NCBI GenBank assembly: GCA_944327285.1
Contig: CALVHG010000026.1
Coordinates: forward strand, 1-37,087
DNA length: 37,087 nucleotides
Source of the DNA: an uncultured Desulfovibrio sp.
GTDB lineage: Bacteria > Desulfobacterota > Desulfovibrionia > Desulfovibrionales > Desulfovibrionaceae
Direction of reading: 5' to 3'
The notes below the pieces were generated by a model. The model saw only the letters and a list, made by a program, of their open reading frames with translations, did no database searches and was not told where the DNA came from. A program made the translations under genes and the position numbers. Of this stretch, positions 22,765-30,690 are shown in pieces; the stretch's first letter is position 1, and every line of letters starts with the position of its first letter.

Positions 22765-24306
22765 CTCCCGCGTCACGCGCACTTCGTCAATGCGGTGTCC
22801 GTCCATCCGCCGGACTTCAAAACGCCAGCCGCGCCAATGAACGCTGTCGCCTTCCGAGGGAATGCGATCCATCAGTTCCAGCAGCAGGCCCGCGAGCGTC
22901 GCGCTGCAACTGCGCTGCGGCAGGGACACGCCCAACCACGAGGCCACGGCATCCACGGCCAGACGCCCCGGCATGATCCAGCTTCCATCCGCCTGGCGGC
23001 AGGCTTCCGGCCCGGAGGGCATGTCGCCCATCTGTCCGGCCAGCACGCTCAGGAGTTCGGCAGGGCTCAGCACGCCCACAACGCCCCCGTATTCGTCCCG
23101 CACAAAGGCCAGCGGCGTGGGGTCCTTGCGGAACATTTCCAGCACATCCGGCAAAGAAGCCTCCTCGAAAACCGTCGGCGCGGAACAAACCAGCGAACGC
23201 AGGGACCATTCCTTTCCGGCGGCCGGAGATTCCGCCAGCAGCGCCACCGGCACCACGCCGAGCACCTCGTCATTATGGCGATCCAGCACGGGAACCACAG
23301 CGGCGGGATGCAGCGCCACGAAGCGCAGGGCTTCTTCCCGGCTCGCATCGGCGTCCAGCCAGCGCACGCGATGGCGAGGTTTCATGATAAAACGCGCCGC
23401 GCGACCGCTAAGGCGAATGACGCGGGCGACCATATCGCATTCTTCAGGCGCGAAGATTTCCTCGTGTTCGTCGGCCGCCAGCGCCTGGGCATCCCTGCGG
23501 GCCTCTTCCACGGCGCGGCCGCCGCCCAGCAGCCCCAGCACGGCGCGGGCCGTGGATTCGCGCATATCCCGCATGCTTATACGCTTGCGCCGGTTACGCA
23601 AGGCAAGATGGTTCGCGCCTTCCACAAAGATGGAAAAGGCGATGGCCGCATAAAGGTACCCCTTGGGGATATGAAAGCCCATGCCGTCGGTCACAAGACT
23701 GACGCCAATCATCAACAAAAAGCCCAGGCACAGAATGATGACTGTGGGATGACGCTCCACAAAGGCCGTCAGCGGTCCGGCCGCGGCCACCATGACAATC
23801 ATGGCCACCACCACGGCAATCATCATGACCGGCACATGCGGCACCATGCCCACGGACGTGATGATGGAGTCCAGCGAAAAGATCGCGTCCAGCACAAGAA
23901 TCTGGGCAATGACCTGCCAGAAGACAGCCTTGCTGCCGCCGTCCTCGCCGCCGCCCATGACGCCGCCTTCCAGCCGCTCGTGCAATTCCATCGTGCCCTT
24001 GAACAGCAAAAACACGCCGCCAAGCAGCAAAATAATGTCGCGCCAGGAAAAATTTCTGCCCCAGATAGTGAACAGCGGCTCCGTCAGCCCCACAATCCAG
24101 GCCACGGCCCCCAGCAGCGCCAGACGAATCAGCAGCGCCAGCCCCAGGCCCGTAAAAAAGGCCTGCCGCTTCTGCGCTCCCGGCAGGCGCGACGCCAGCA
24201 CGGAAATAAACACCAGATTGTCAATGCCGAGAACAACTTCCAGCACTATCAGCGTTCCCAGACCAGCCCAGGCCGAAGGATCGGCAATCCATGCCATATC
24301 CCACAT
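22762..24306 (-). CDS. TerC-family membrane protein with CBS pair and CorC/HlyC domain
   Basis: Started at 24306 (GGAGGACAG upstream) it has 514 residues; the longer frame to 24591 is repeat sequence. The first 235 residues are the TerC membrane domain with about seven helices and the acidic motif [16 protein letters not shown], which probably binds metal. Two CBS domains cover about 300-425 ([19 protein letters not shown] and [20 protein letters not shown]). A CorC_HlyC domain closes the protein (about 440-514). The layout matches E. coli YoaE/YegH. These proteins are linked to metal-ion (manganese or magnesium) export or homeostasis; the exact ion is not visible. The TAG stop is the end of the adjoining family A copy. 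Confidence 0.92.
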   Translation of the reverse strand: MWDMAWIADPSAWAGLGTLIVLEVVLGIDNLVFISVLASRLPGAQKRQAFFTGLGLALLIRLALLGAVAWIVGLTEPLFTIWGRNFSWRDIILLLGGVFLLFKGTMELHERLEGGVMGGGEDGGSKAVFWQVIAQILVLDAIFSLDSIITSVGMVPHVPVMMIAVVVAMIVMVAAAGPLTAFVERHPTVIILCLGFLLMIGVSLVTDGMGFHIPKGYLYAAIAFSIFVEGANHLALRNRRKRISMRDMRESTARAVLGLLGGGRAVEEARRDAQALAADEHEEIFAPEECDMVARVIRLSGRAARFIMKPRHRVRWLDADASREEALRFVALHPAAVVPVLDRHNDEVLGVVPVALLAESPAAGKEWSLRSLVCSAPTVFEEASLPDVLEMFRKDPTPLAFVRDEYGGVVGVLSPAELLSVLAGQMGDMPSGPEACRQADGSWIMPGRLAVDAVASWLGVSLPQRSCSATLAGLLLELMDRIPSEGDSVHWRGWRFEVRRMDGHRIDEVRVTRE

Positions 24307-24355
24307 AACGATACTGTCCTCCAGAGTGTTTTGTTTTGTTGACGTTGGATTTTTC

Positions 24356-24521
24356 TTTATTTTTTGAGGGGGGAAGGAACCCCCTTTCGCTAGCGCGCAA
24401 AGGGATGTTCCTTCCCCCCTCAAACTCCCCCCATCCTCCCCCAAACGCGCTTTTTCAGGGAGGATGCGCGGCACGGGGACGCCGACGTCCGCCATCCGGC
24501 AAACGTCCCCCGGTTGCGCCG
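24356..24521 (+). repeat. Family B element (core plus distal arm)
   Basis: TTTTTTGAGGGGGGAAGG, then AACCCCCTTT, a CGCTAGCGCGC loop, and TTCCTTCCCCCCTC. The C-run arm, the AAACGCGCTTTTTCAGG box and the distal CAAACGTCCCCCGG module follow. It lies 50 bases upstream of the TerC start. Confidence 0.88.
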
Positions 24522-24658
24522 GGGCAAAATTCGCAGGCGAGGAATACGCACGAAAAAGGGGAAAAAACCATACGGTGTTTGAATATGACACAGCGGACGC
24601 ACGCAGGCAAGGGAATCAGGCAAGGGCAAAAGCGCGTTTCCGAACAGGACAAAACAGA

Positions 24659-24689
24659 ACAGCCCGCCGACATACGCCGACGGGCTGTT
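24659..24689. repeat. Left copy of the 31-bp direct repeat bounding the low-GC cassette
   Basis: Starts ACAGCCCGCCGACATACG and ends CGACGGGCTGTT; identical base for base to 27274-27304. It is itself a stem-loop (ACAGCCCG/CGGGCTGT). A 9-bp CAAAAGCGC match lies 32 bases before it (24627) and 30 bases before the other copy (27244). The HAD gene stops 24 bases away, so it may also terminate that transcript. Confidence 0.9.
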
Positions 24690-24712
24690 GCATACAGGAT
24701 ACAAATTAAACT

Positions 24713-25243
24713 TCACTTAGAGACAAACAATAAGCATTTTAACCCGTGCTTTTTTAGATTATGAACAACATTAGCATCATTCTCAAATACTACCAGCTGT
24801 TCACATGTACAAGCAAGTCTCTTACATATTTTCGAGACATCTCTATACATATTTTTCTTATCTGAAAAAATAATCAAACTAAACATATCTCTTATTTTTA
24901 AAAAATTACAAATATGCAAAGCGCGTTTTCTATCACTCGATGTCCATAATATACAATTATTACCTAGGCTCCTTATAATATCAAGCAAACAATTATTTAC
25001 TCTAATTTTCTCTATATTTTCAATAAAATATCTCTGCTTTTTATCTATAATAACATCCATTTTCCGTTTTTCTATATAAGGGTAACACTTCTTAATTATT
25101 TCCCGCGTTATTCGCTTTTCATTTACAATAGGTTTTAAATTGTAGGCTAAGAGTGCAAAATTATAGCTTTCATTGTTAAGTTCATCCGTAAAAACAATTG
25201 TACCATCCATATCAAATAAATAATAAAAAATATTTTTACTCAT
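24713..25243 (-). CDS. HAD-superfamily hydrolase, last gene of the low-GC cassette
   Basis: A 176-residue cytosolic protein with all four HAD motifs: DMDGT (11-15) with the nucleophile Asp and acid Asp, WTSSDRKRA (motif II, Thr101/Ser102), a lysine at 129-130 (motif III) and VFENDANVV (motif IV, about 152-160). A helical cap of about 60 residues sits after motif I, as in the phosphoglycolate-phosphatase class. It most likely removes phosphate from a small phosphorylated molecule, perhaps a nucleotide or phosphoribosyl compound made or bound by its neighbours. Its ATG is three bases after the dprA-like stop, so it is translationally coupled. About one-third G+C, in contrast to the surrounding genes, and rich in AAA/ATA codons. 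Confidence 0.86.
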   Translation of the reverse strand: MSKNIFYYLFDMDGTIVFTDELNNESYNFALLAYNLKPIVNEKRITREIIKKCYPYIEKRKMDVIIDKKQRYFIENIEKIRVNNCLLDIIRSLGNNCILWTSSDRKRALHICNFLKIRDMFSLIIFSDKKNMYRDVSKICKRLACTCEQLVVFENDANVVHNLKKHGLKCLLFVSK

Positions 25244-25246
25244 TTT

Positions 25247-26266
25247 CTATCTTAAAAAATTCTGCACCATTTTTTGTTCTTGAACAGAGTACTTCATCAT
25301 AGCGTCTAATATAGATTGAGTCAAAATATTGACTTTTCCCTCAATATATAAATCTTGATTAAGCCCAAATTGGGGATTATTTCTATCAAGTTCATGATTA
25401 TAAAGCATCGCTCTAAACAGAGAATACTCTTCTGCTTTAGCCATAGCATGGCGAGAACCGCTATCCCCTTCTCCCATTCTATAACTGGCAGAAAGTAAGA
25501 TAGCTTTTGCAAACATTGCTTGCAAGCGATCTCTACTAATAAAACGCTTATTCGCTTCAAATCTCCCCGAAGACTTATTATAATACTCTGATATCAGCAA
25601 GCCTCCTTTTTCTACGATCTCACATGCGAGCTTTTTATTTTCAGAGGGATATATTTGATATAATGGTGTTGGTAAAATAGCAATTGTTTTACCTCTTTCT
25701 TCTAGACACACCTTGTGTGCAACAGTATCACATCCTCTTGCAAGTCCACTAACTATATTCATTCCACCTTCTACAAGTTTTCTTACAACTTTAGTTTCTC
25801 GATTAACAATTTCTTCTTCAGGATTTAACACGCCTATAACAGCAACATTGTTTTCTAATTTTTTCAACAACGAGATATCCCCTTTATAAAAAAGTAAAAA
25901 AGGAAAATCTGACACTTTCTTAACAGTAGAATATATAGATGGAAATTCTTCATCGAAGGGGGAAATAACACCATCTACTGATTGAGCCAACGTTTCTATA
26001 TAACTTTGAGACTTACGAGATGACTTAATATCACCTCTGACTGCATTTACAAAAACATCTCCTATTTTATCCATGAAAGCATTAAAATCAGCAAAATCGA
26101 TAATTTTCTCTTCACATATAGCTTTAAACTTATTAAAATTTTTTTTGGGAGACAGTTTATAAAAGTCTGAACTTGAAAAACATTTACGCCCCGTAACAGC
26201 ATTTCGTTTATCTAAAATATAATCAACAATAGAAAACAAAAAAAGAGTTTCTTTTGAACATTTCAT
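25247..26266 (-). CDS. DprA/Smf-like SLOG-domain protein
   Basis: Started at ATG 26266 (AGAGGTCG upstream; a TTG one codon earlier is less likely) it has 339 residues. The N-terminal 120 residues are unlike housekeeping DprA. The Rossmann-like DprA/SLOG core covers about 120-320: VAVIGVLNPEEE (141-152), NIVSGLARGCDTVAHK (170-185), AILPTPLYQIYPSENKKL, GGLLISEYY and ANKRFISRDRL (238-248), then GDSGSRHAMAKAEE. Housekeeping DprA loads RecA onto single-stranded DNA. Here the cassette setting with a phosphoribosyltransferase points instead to the DprA-type partner of a defence or toxin-antitoxin module. A DprA winged-helix C-terminus is not evident. The base composition is low-GC like its two neighbours. 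Confidence 0.88.
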   Translation of the reverse strand: MKCSKETLFLFSIVDYILDKRNAVTGRKCFSSSDFYKLSPKKNFNKFKAICEEKIIDFADFNAFMDKIGDVFVNAVRGDIKSSRKSQSYIETLAQSVDGVISPFDEEFPSIYSTVKKVSDFPFLLFYKGDISLLKKLENNVAVIGVLNPEEEIVNRETKVVRKLVEGGMNIVSGLARGCDTVAHKVCLEERGKTIAILPTPLYQIYPSENKKLACEIVEKGGLLISEYYNKSSGRFEANKRFISRDRLQAMFAKAILLSASYRMGEGDSGSRHAMAKAEEYSLFRAMLYNHELDRNNPQFGLNQDLYIEGKVNILTQSILDAMMKYSVQEQKMVQNFLR

Positions 26267-26276
26267 CAAACGACCT

Positions 26277-27020
26277 CTACATGTTATGTTTTGTCATACC
26301 AAGCGTATACAAAGATATACTTCTAGCTTTTTTATTTATAAGAAACTGAATGCAATCTTCATCAACACCTTTATTTTCTGTATAAATATCATCAATAAGA
26401 ATAACATCTTTTCCACAAATATTCATATTAAATTCACAAGTATCCTGAGTAATTCCTGGATATGGAGCAGCCCCATTGTTTTGGATATCGAGATGAGCTA
26501 AATGAGTTGTTTGTGTTTCCACAACTCTTTTTATAGCATTAGTTCCATCTATGACATTTTGAAAATCTTTTATTCCAACCATCACAGCACTTCGGAACTG
26601 TAGTTCTTCCTCTCGCCAAAAACTATCTGGTTTAGACCTGGGAACAACAAATATATAAACCGTTTTTCCTCTATAAGAATCTATCATTAGTATTTTCTTC
26701 AAATCTTCTCGTACTATATTTGCAATATCATTTTTAACATCATCAGTCGCATGACTCTTTATTGCTAAAACAAGTTCACTAAAAGGACTACCACCATTTG
26801 CCTTCGATATATAAAAATCATGGAAAAAAGCAGTTATAGATACGCTTAAAAAATTATTTATTGGCAATTGATGATAATATAGACCATTAAACGTTTTTAT
26901 TTCTACGGGGAATTTAGTACCACAGCCTCCTTGACTGGGGAAACAATAATGCCCATTACTAAATCTATCTCTAGCATAGGCACGAACACCACACTTTGGA
27001 CATAGCGCATATTCTGGCAT
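26277..27020 (-). CDS. Zinc-ribbon phosphoribosyltransferase-like protein, first gene of the cassette
   Basis: The start at 27020 (ATGAGGTAATTGCG upstream) gives 247 residues; the longer frame to 27125 begins in a decayed repeat. CPKCG (7-11) with Cys26 and Cys33 forms a zinc ribbon, as in ComF proteins. The PRPP-loop region is DVILIDDIYTENKGVDED (205-222), where the usual TTG after the DD pair is replaced by TEN. The middle part has an IFVVPRSKPDSFWREEEL segment. It probably binds PRPP or a nucleotide and transfers or removes a phosphoribosyl group. In ShosT-type systems a PRTase is the toxic part and a DprA-like protein the antidote; this is the closest precedent I know, from memory. Seven bases separate it from the dprA-like gene. 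Confidence 0.82.
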   Translation of the reverse strand: MPEYALCPKCGVRAYARDRFSNGHYCFPSQGGCGTKFPVEIKTFNGLYYHQLPINNFLSVSITAFFHDFYISKANGGSPFSELVLAIKSHATDDVKNDIANIVREDLKKILMIDSYRGKTVYIFVVPRSKPDSFWREEELQFRSAVMVGIKDFQNVIDGTNAIKRVVETQTTHLAHLDIQNNGAAPYPGITQDTCEFNMNICGKDVILIDDIYTENKGVDEDCIQFLINKKARSISLYTLGMTKHNM

Positions 27021-27084
27021 CGCAATTACCTCATGCTTTTGCGAAAAACTATAAAAAACAAATCCTAAAAACAGGCTTCCCCAA

Positions 27085-27240
27085 ACATTTCTCCCAGAAT
27101 AAGGGAGGGCCTCCCGCTGTAGCAACTAGCGGCGATCGAGAGCTATTCCCATTGTGGCGAAGGAAACTACGGCCACACAGTAGAGATAAATATACCTCTC
27201 TCTAAAAAGAGATACAACTAAAAACTTGTCGCTAATGTAA
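27085..27240 (-). repeat. Decayed family B element upstream of the cassette
   Basis: CCAGAATAAGGGAGGGCC, then GCAACTAGCGGCGATCGAG, GTGGCGAAGGAAACTACGG and ACAGTAGAGATAAAT match, piece by piece, the modules of the 27509-27722 copy but with many changes towards A/T. The AT-rich 27190-27240 has a CTCTCTAAAAAGAGA hairpin. This is the leader and promoter region of the three-gene cassette. Confidence 0.6.
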
Positions 27241-27273
27241 AACCAAAAGCGCCTTATCCCAAATAAACACGAG

Positions 27274-27304
27274 ACAGCCCGCCGACATACGCCGACGGGC
27301 TGTT
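27274..27304. repeat. Right copy of the 31-bp direct repeat bounding the low-GC cassette
   Basis: Identical to 24659-24689. The two copies are 2,615 bp apart, same orientation, and enclose the three low-GC genes and their leader. Normal GC-rich sequence resumes immediately after it. Confidence 0.9.
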
Positions 27305-27306
27305 CT

Positions 27307-27479
27307 GGAGCCTCTTCAATTTGAAACGCTCTAGAGCGTTTCAACTTTGAAAAAGGTGAAACGCGAGGCAGCGGGACTACGCCGCCCGGCCCAAAGTGAG
27401 CGGAAAAACCGCGTTTTTTCCGCGAAACGACAGGCCGTATGGTTTGAAATGCACAGCATTTCAAACTGAAAACGCTCTA
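27307..27479 (+). repeat. Family A: short inverted end fragment plus full copy
   Basis: GGAGCCTCTTCAATTTG to 27331 is a fragment of an inverted A end. TAGAGCGTTTCAACTTTG (27332) to AAAACGCTCTA (27479) is a full 148-bp direct copy, with a small change in the GGC hairpin. Confidence 0.9.
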
Positions 27480-27484
27480 AAAAC

Positions 27485-27510
27485 AAAAAAACGAACCTGT
27501 ACGGGTTCGT
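27485..27510 (-). terminator. Rho-independent terminator of rpsB-tsf
   Basis: Minus strand: ACGAACC, loop CGTACA, GGTTCGT, then TTTTTT. It lies about 230 bases past the tsf stop; a family B element sits between gene and terminator. Confidence 0.85.
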
Positions 27511-27722
27511 TGTTCCGGGGGACGGCTGCCGCAGGGAAAGCTGCGGAGTTCCCGTAAATCTCTATCTTCCAGAATAAAGCGCGCTGGGGAAGGGTGGGGG
27601 TTCGGGGGAGGGGAACCCCTCTCGCGCTAGCAGCGACCGAATGGCGGCCGCAGGCCGTGCCCGTTGCGACGAAGGAAGCTACGGGCATCGACAGCAGAGA
27701 TGAGGGGTTCCCCTCCCCCGAT
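27509..27722 (-). repeat. Family B element with loop insert between tsf and its terminator
   Basis: CCGGGGGACGGCTGCCGC, CCCGTAAATC and GAATAAAGCGCGCTGGGG lead into GGGGGAGGGGAACCCC. The GCTAGCAGCGACCG loop insert carries GCCGTGCCCGTTGCGACG and ACGGGCATCGACAGCAG. GGGGTTCCCCTCCCCC closes the stem. Confidence 0.88.
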
Positions 27723-27739
27723 TAATACGCAACTAAAAA

Positions 27740-28594
27740 CTAGTCTTCAGCGAGCTGGATGCGGGTGAAGCCCTTGACGGTCAGGGTATCGCCCACGGCC
27801 TTGGCGGTATCGCGCACGATATCGGCGACGGACTTCTTGTCGTCGCGGATGTAGGCCTGTTCCATGAGGCAGACTTCCTTCTGGAACTTCTTGACGGCGC
27901 CTTCGGCGATCTTTTCCACGATCTGTTCGGGCTTGCCTTCTTCGCGGGCCTTCTGGCGGTAGACTTCGCGCTCGCGTTCCACGGCGGCCTGATCCAGACC
28001 GGAGGCGTCGAGGGCCAGCGGGTTAGCGGCGGCCACCTGCATGGCGATGTTCTTGGCGAGTTCCTGCACTTCGGGCTTGGCGGCGGTTTCGGCCTTACCG
28101 CATTCCACGTCCACCATGACGCCGATCTTGCCGTTGGCGTGCACGTAGTGGCCGATCACGCTCTTGTCGTCGCGGGTATGACGGGCGAACTTGCCGATCT
28201 GCATGTTTTCGCCCACGGAAGCGATGAGTTCCTTCACGGTGTCGCCCATGAGGCCTTCCAGAGCGGCGGCGTCGGCGGGGGAGTTGTCAAGAACGCTCTT
28301 GGCGAGCTGGGCGGCCAGGTTCTGGAACTGTTCGCCGCGGGCCACGAAGTCGGTTTCGCAGAGCAGAGCGGCCATAGCCATGCTCATGCCGTCGGCGGCG
28401 TGCGCCACGGCCACCAGACCTTCGCTGGTAGCGCGGCCGGCCTTCTTGGCGGCCTTGGCCATGCCCTTCTGGCGCAGCCAGTCAACGGCCTTTTCCAGAT
28501 CGCCGTCCACTTCCACCAGCGCCTTCTTGCAGTCCATCATGCCGGCGCCGGTCTTTTCGCGCAGTTCTTTCACCATGCTCGCGGTAATAGCCAT
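27740..28594 (-). CDS. tsf: Translation elongation factor Ts
   Basis: The start at 28594 (GGGAGTG upstream) gives 284 residues; a frame five codons longer lacks a site. The N-terminal UBA-like module (ITASMVKELREKTGAGMMDC and KKALVEVDGDLEKAVDWLR) is diagnostic. The core motif CETDFVARGEQF follows, then the C-terminal dimer part (LMEQAYIRDDKKSVADIV). EF-Ts exchanges GDP for GTP on EF-Tu in the cytosol. It follows rpsB at 178 bases on the same strand as one transcript. A CCGGC/GCCGG stem-loop lies just before its ribosome site. The usual next gene pyrH is not here; repeats and the low-GC cassette follow instead. Confidence 0.97.
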   Translation of the reverse strand: MAITASMVKELREKTGAGMMDCKKALVEVDGDLEKAVDWLRQKGMAKAAKKAGRATSEGLVAVAHAADGMSMAMAALLCETDFVARGEQFQNLAAQLAKSVLDNSPADAAALEGLMGDTVKELIASVGENMQIGKFARHTRDDKSVIGHYVHANGKIGVMVDVECGKAETAAKPEVQELAKNIAMQVAAANPLALDASGLDQAAVEREREVYRQKAREEGKPEQIVEKIAEGAVKKFQKEVCLMEQAYIRDDKKSVADIVRDTAKAVGDTLTVKGFTRIQLAED

Positions 28595-28772
28595 GAAATT
28601 CACTCCCATATCCGGCCTGAAAGCCGGTCTTGCGCGCCCGGCGCGGGCTTCTGAGACGCCGCAGCTCAGGGGACGCGCTTCGTTACACTTGCAAAGGCGG
28701 CGGCATGGTTGCCCACGCCGCCGCCCGCGTCCGCCCCTCCGGGGGACGGGCGAACGTCAAAAAACAGTCGCG

Positions 28773-29525
28773 CTACTCGGCGGCTTCGGCTTCGGCGGCC
28801 TTCTGCATCGCCTCTTCGGCGTTTTCAGCATGGCCGTCCTTGCCCATGGCCGCGCCTTCCTGGCAGGCTTCGGAGAAAGCCGTCACGAAGAGCTTGATGG
28901 CGCGGATGGCGTCGTCATTGCCGGGGATGATGTAATCGATCACGTCGGGATCGCAGTTGGTGTCCGTCACGGCCACGATCGGAATACCGAGCTTGCGGCA
29001 TTCCTTCACCGCGATATCTTCGCGATGGGGGTCGATGATGAAGGCCAGCTGGGGCAGACGATCCATGCCCTTGATGCCGCCCAGGGTCTGTTCCAGCTTC
29101 TGCATTTCGCGTTCGAGCAGCAGCTTTTCCTTCTTCTGGTAACGGTTGATGGTGCCGTCGGCGAACATCGCTTCCAGCTTCTTCAGGCGCTCGATGCTCT
29201 TCTGGATGGTCACGAAGTTGGTCAGCGTGCCGCCCATCCAGCGGTTGGCCACGTAGAACTGGCCGGCCTTGGTGGCTTCGGCGGCCACGGCTTCCTGAGC
29301 CTGACGCTTGGTGCCGATGAACAGCACCTTGCCGCCCTTGGCCACGGTGTCAACCACCTTGTCATAGGCCACGCGGAACAGCTTCACGGTCTGCTGCAGG
29401 TCGATGATATGGATGCCGTTGCGCGCGCCGAAGATGTAAGGACGCATTTTCGGATTCCAGCGGCGCGTCTGATGGCCGAAATGCACACCCGTTTCCAGCA
29501 TCTGCTTCATGCTGACGTAAGCCAT
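28773..29525 (-). CDS. rpsB: 30S ribosomal protein S2
   Basis: The 250 residues are the whole S2 family: [20 protein letters not shown] near the N-terminus, [27 protein letters not shown], the [11 protein letters not shown] signature, and [20 protein letters not shown] followed by [19 protein letters not shown]. It binds the 30S platform near the mRNA exit with S1. An Ala/Glu-rich tail of about 25 residues extends the C-terminus. GGAGG lies eight bases upstream of the ATG. It is co-transcribed with tsf from a consensus-like promoter at 29637-29665. The gap to tsf contains two GC hairpins without T tracts. Confidence 0.98.
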   Translation of the reverse strand: MAYVSMKQMLETGVHFGHQTRRWNPKMRPYIFGARNGIHIIDLQQTVKLFRVAYDKVVDTVAKGGKVLFIGTKRQAQEAVAAEATKAGQFYVANRWMGGTLTNFVTIQKSIERLKKLEAMFADGTINRYQKKEKLLLEREMQKLEQTLGGIKGMDRLPQLAFIIDPHREDIAVKECRKLGIPIVAVTDTNCDPDVIDYIIPGNDDAIRAIKLFVTAFSEACQEGAAMGKDGHAENAEEAMQKAAEAEAAE

Positions 29526-29636
29526 GATTCAATCCTCCACTAGGGTTGTCATCTTCCACCCGGACCCTGACCCTGCAATCCGCCGCATGGCGGACACCCC
29601 AGGCCGCTGTCCGAGTGTGCTTGTTACGAACGGCTG
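29526..29636 (-). promoter_or_regulatory. Leader of rpsB with stem-loops
   Basis: About 105 nt lie between the expected start site and the ribosome site. A TCCGCC/GGCGGA hairpin and a GGGTCAGGGTCCGGGTGG stretch are visible. S2 represses its own mRNA in many bacteria through a structured leader; whether this one does so is an inference. Confidence 0.45.
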
Positions 29637-29665
29637 ACTTTAGTCAATCGCTCCGTCATTGGCAA
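29637..29665 (-). promoter_or_regulatory. Sigma-70 promoter of rpsB-tsf
   Basis: Minus strand TTGCCA (29665-29660), 17 bases, TAAAGT (29642-29637). Confidence 0.75.
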
Positions 29666-29680
29666 GGGGAAATTTTCCCC

Positions 29681-29710
29681 GGAGCATTTTCAGAAAGCTA
29701 AAACGCTCTG
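29681..29710 (-). repeat. Short family A remnant
   Basis: GGAGCATTTTCAGAAAGC and TAAAACGCTCTG are the two ends of A joined with the interior gone. It lies between the rpsB promoter and the hydrolase stop. Confidence 0.6.
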
Positions 29711-29723
29711 TTCGCGCGGGAGT

Positions 29724-30665
29724 TCAGCGCAGGGCCTTGCCGAAAAAGTCCGTGAGCCGGGCGACCACCTGTTCCACAAAGGGCGGCTTGTCGTACAAAT
29801 CCACATGGGTCGCGCCCTCAATGGTGCAGATTTCCTTGGGTTCCTTAGCGCGGCTGTAGGCGTCTTCGGTAAAATACAGCGTATCGGCCTTGCTGCCCAC
29901 AATGAACAGCAGCGGACGCGGCGAAACCGTCGCAATATGGGCGAAGGCGTCAAAGGCGGCGAGCTTGTCGTTGCTGGACACCAGATATTTATTCACGGAG
30001 GTGGGATACTGGCAGCGCGGCGTCCGATAGTATTCATAGGCTTCCCGCTGAATAACGGACGTGTTTTCATCAATGGCATCCGCGGACGCGGGAACGTAGT
30101 TCCAGTAACGCGGCTCCTCGCCGCGGGCCTCGGCGGTGCGGGCGTCCGCGACTTCCTGAAGCAGCTTCTGGAAGAAATTTTCAATATTCACGCCGGGGAA
30201 GCCGTTTCTGGCGCTGTCGCCCACGTCCCATGTGCTGATGCCCGCGGCGGCCCTGATGCGGGCGTCCGTCTGAATGGCGCTCATGGTGTAGCCGCCGCCC
30301 GCGCAAATGCCCATAGCTCCGATGCGCCCGGCATCCACAAAGGGCAGCGTCGTCAGATAATCCACAGCGGAACGAATGTCCTCCACACGCGACGCCGGGT
30401 CCTCAAGATAGCGCGGCAGACCCTCGCTCTCCCCCTGATGCGCGGCGTCAAAGGCCAGCGCCACAAAACCCGCCTGCGCCAGATGCCAGGCATACAGCGA
30501 TGAACACTGCTCCTTTACGCCGCCGCCGGGATGCGTCACCACCACCGCCGGATACGTCGCCCCTTCCGTCATGGAACCCGGCATGAACAGCAGCCCCGCG
30601 AGGCGCTGATCAAACTTCATGAACGAAACCTTCTTCCCTTCTTCATAATGCGTGGGATACTGCAT
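29724..30665 (-). CDS. Alpha/beta hydrolase with cysteine nucleophile (dienelactone-hydrolase-like)
   Basis: A 313-residue cytosolic protein. VVTHPGGGVKEQ (43-54) supplies the oxyanion hole. The nucleophile elbow is GICAGGG (119-125) with Cys121 where most lipases have Ser, as in dienelactone hydrolases. Asp261 (GSKADTLYF) and His287 (GATHVDLYD) complete the likely triad. A cap insertion lies between about 150 and 215. It probably hydrolyses an ester, lactone or thioester; the substrate is unknown. GAGGAAATAGC precedes the ATG. The gene is apparently single; upstream lie two tandem copies of a repeat unit. Confidence 0.87.
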   Translation of the reverse strand: MQYPTHYEEGKKVSFMKFDQRLAGLLFMPGSMTEGATYPAVVVTHPGGGVKEQCSSLYAWHLAQAGFVALAFDAAHQGESEGLPRYLEDPASRVEDIRSAVDYLTTLPFVDAGRIGAMGICAGGGYTMSAIQTDARIRAAAGISTWDVGDSARNGFPGVNIENFFQKLLQEVADARTAEARGEEPRYWNYVPASADAIDENTSVIQREAYEYYRTPRCQYPTSVNKYLVSSNDKLAAFDAFAHIATVSPRPLLFIVGSKADTLYFTEDAYSRAKEPKEICTIEGATHVDLYDKPPFVEQVVARLTDFFGKALR

Positions 30666-30690
30666 GCTATTTCCTCGGTATAGAGTTTTT

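Noticed and set aside
22762-24591. Longer TerC product starting at 24591
   Set aside because: The additional N-terminal 95 codons run through a family B element and read as low-complexity. The start at 24306 has GGAGGA and begins directly with the TerC domain.
26277-27020. The PRTase and DprA-like genes considered as ordinary competence genes comF and dprA
   Set aside because: They are low-GC, operon-linked to a HAD gene and bounded by direct repeats. The DprA N-terminus and the PRPP loop differ from the housekeeping forms. A remote chance remains.
27126-27464. Open frames inside family A copies that give nearly the same peptide (about ...FQTIRPVVSRKKRG... ) at many sites
   Set aside because: The similarity is explained by the repeated DNA. 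The frames have no ribosome sites, start and end at varying places, and are interrupted in several copies.
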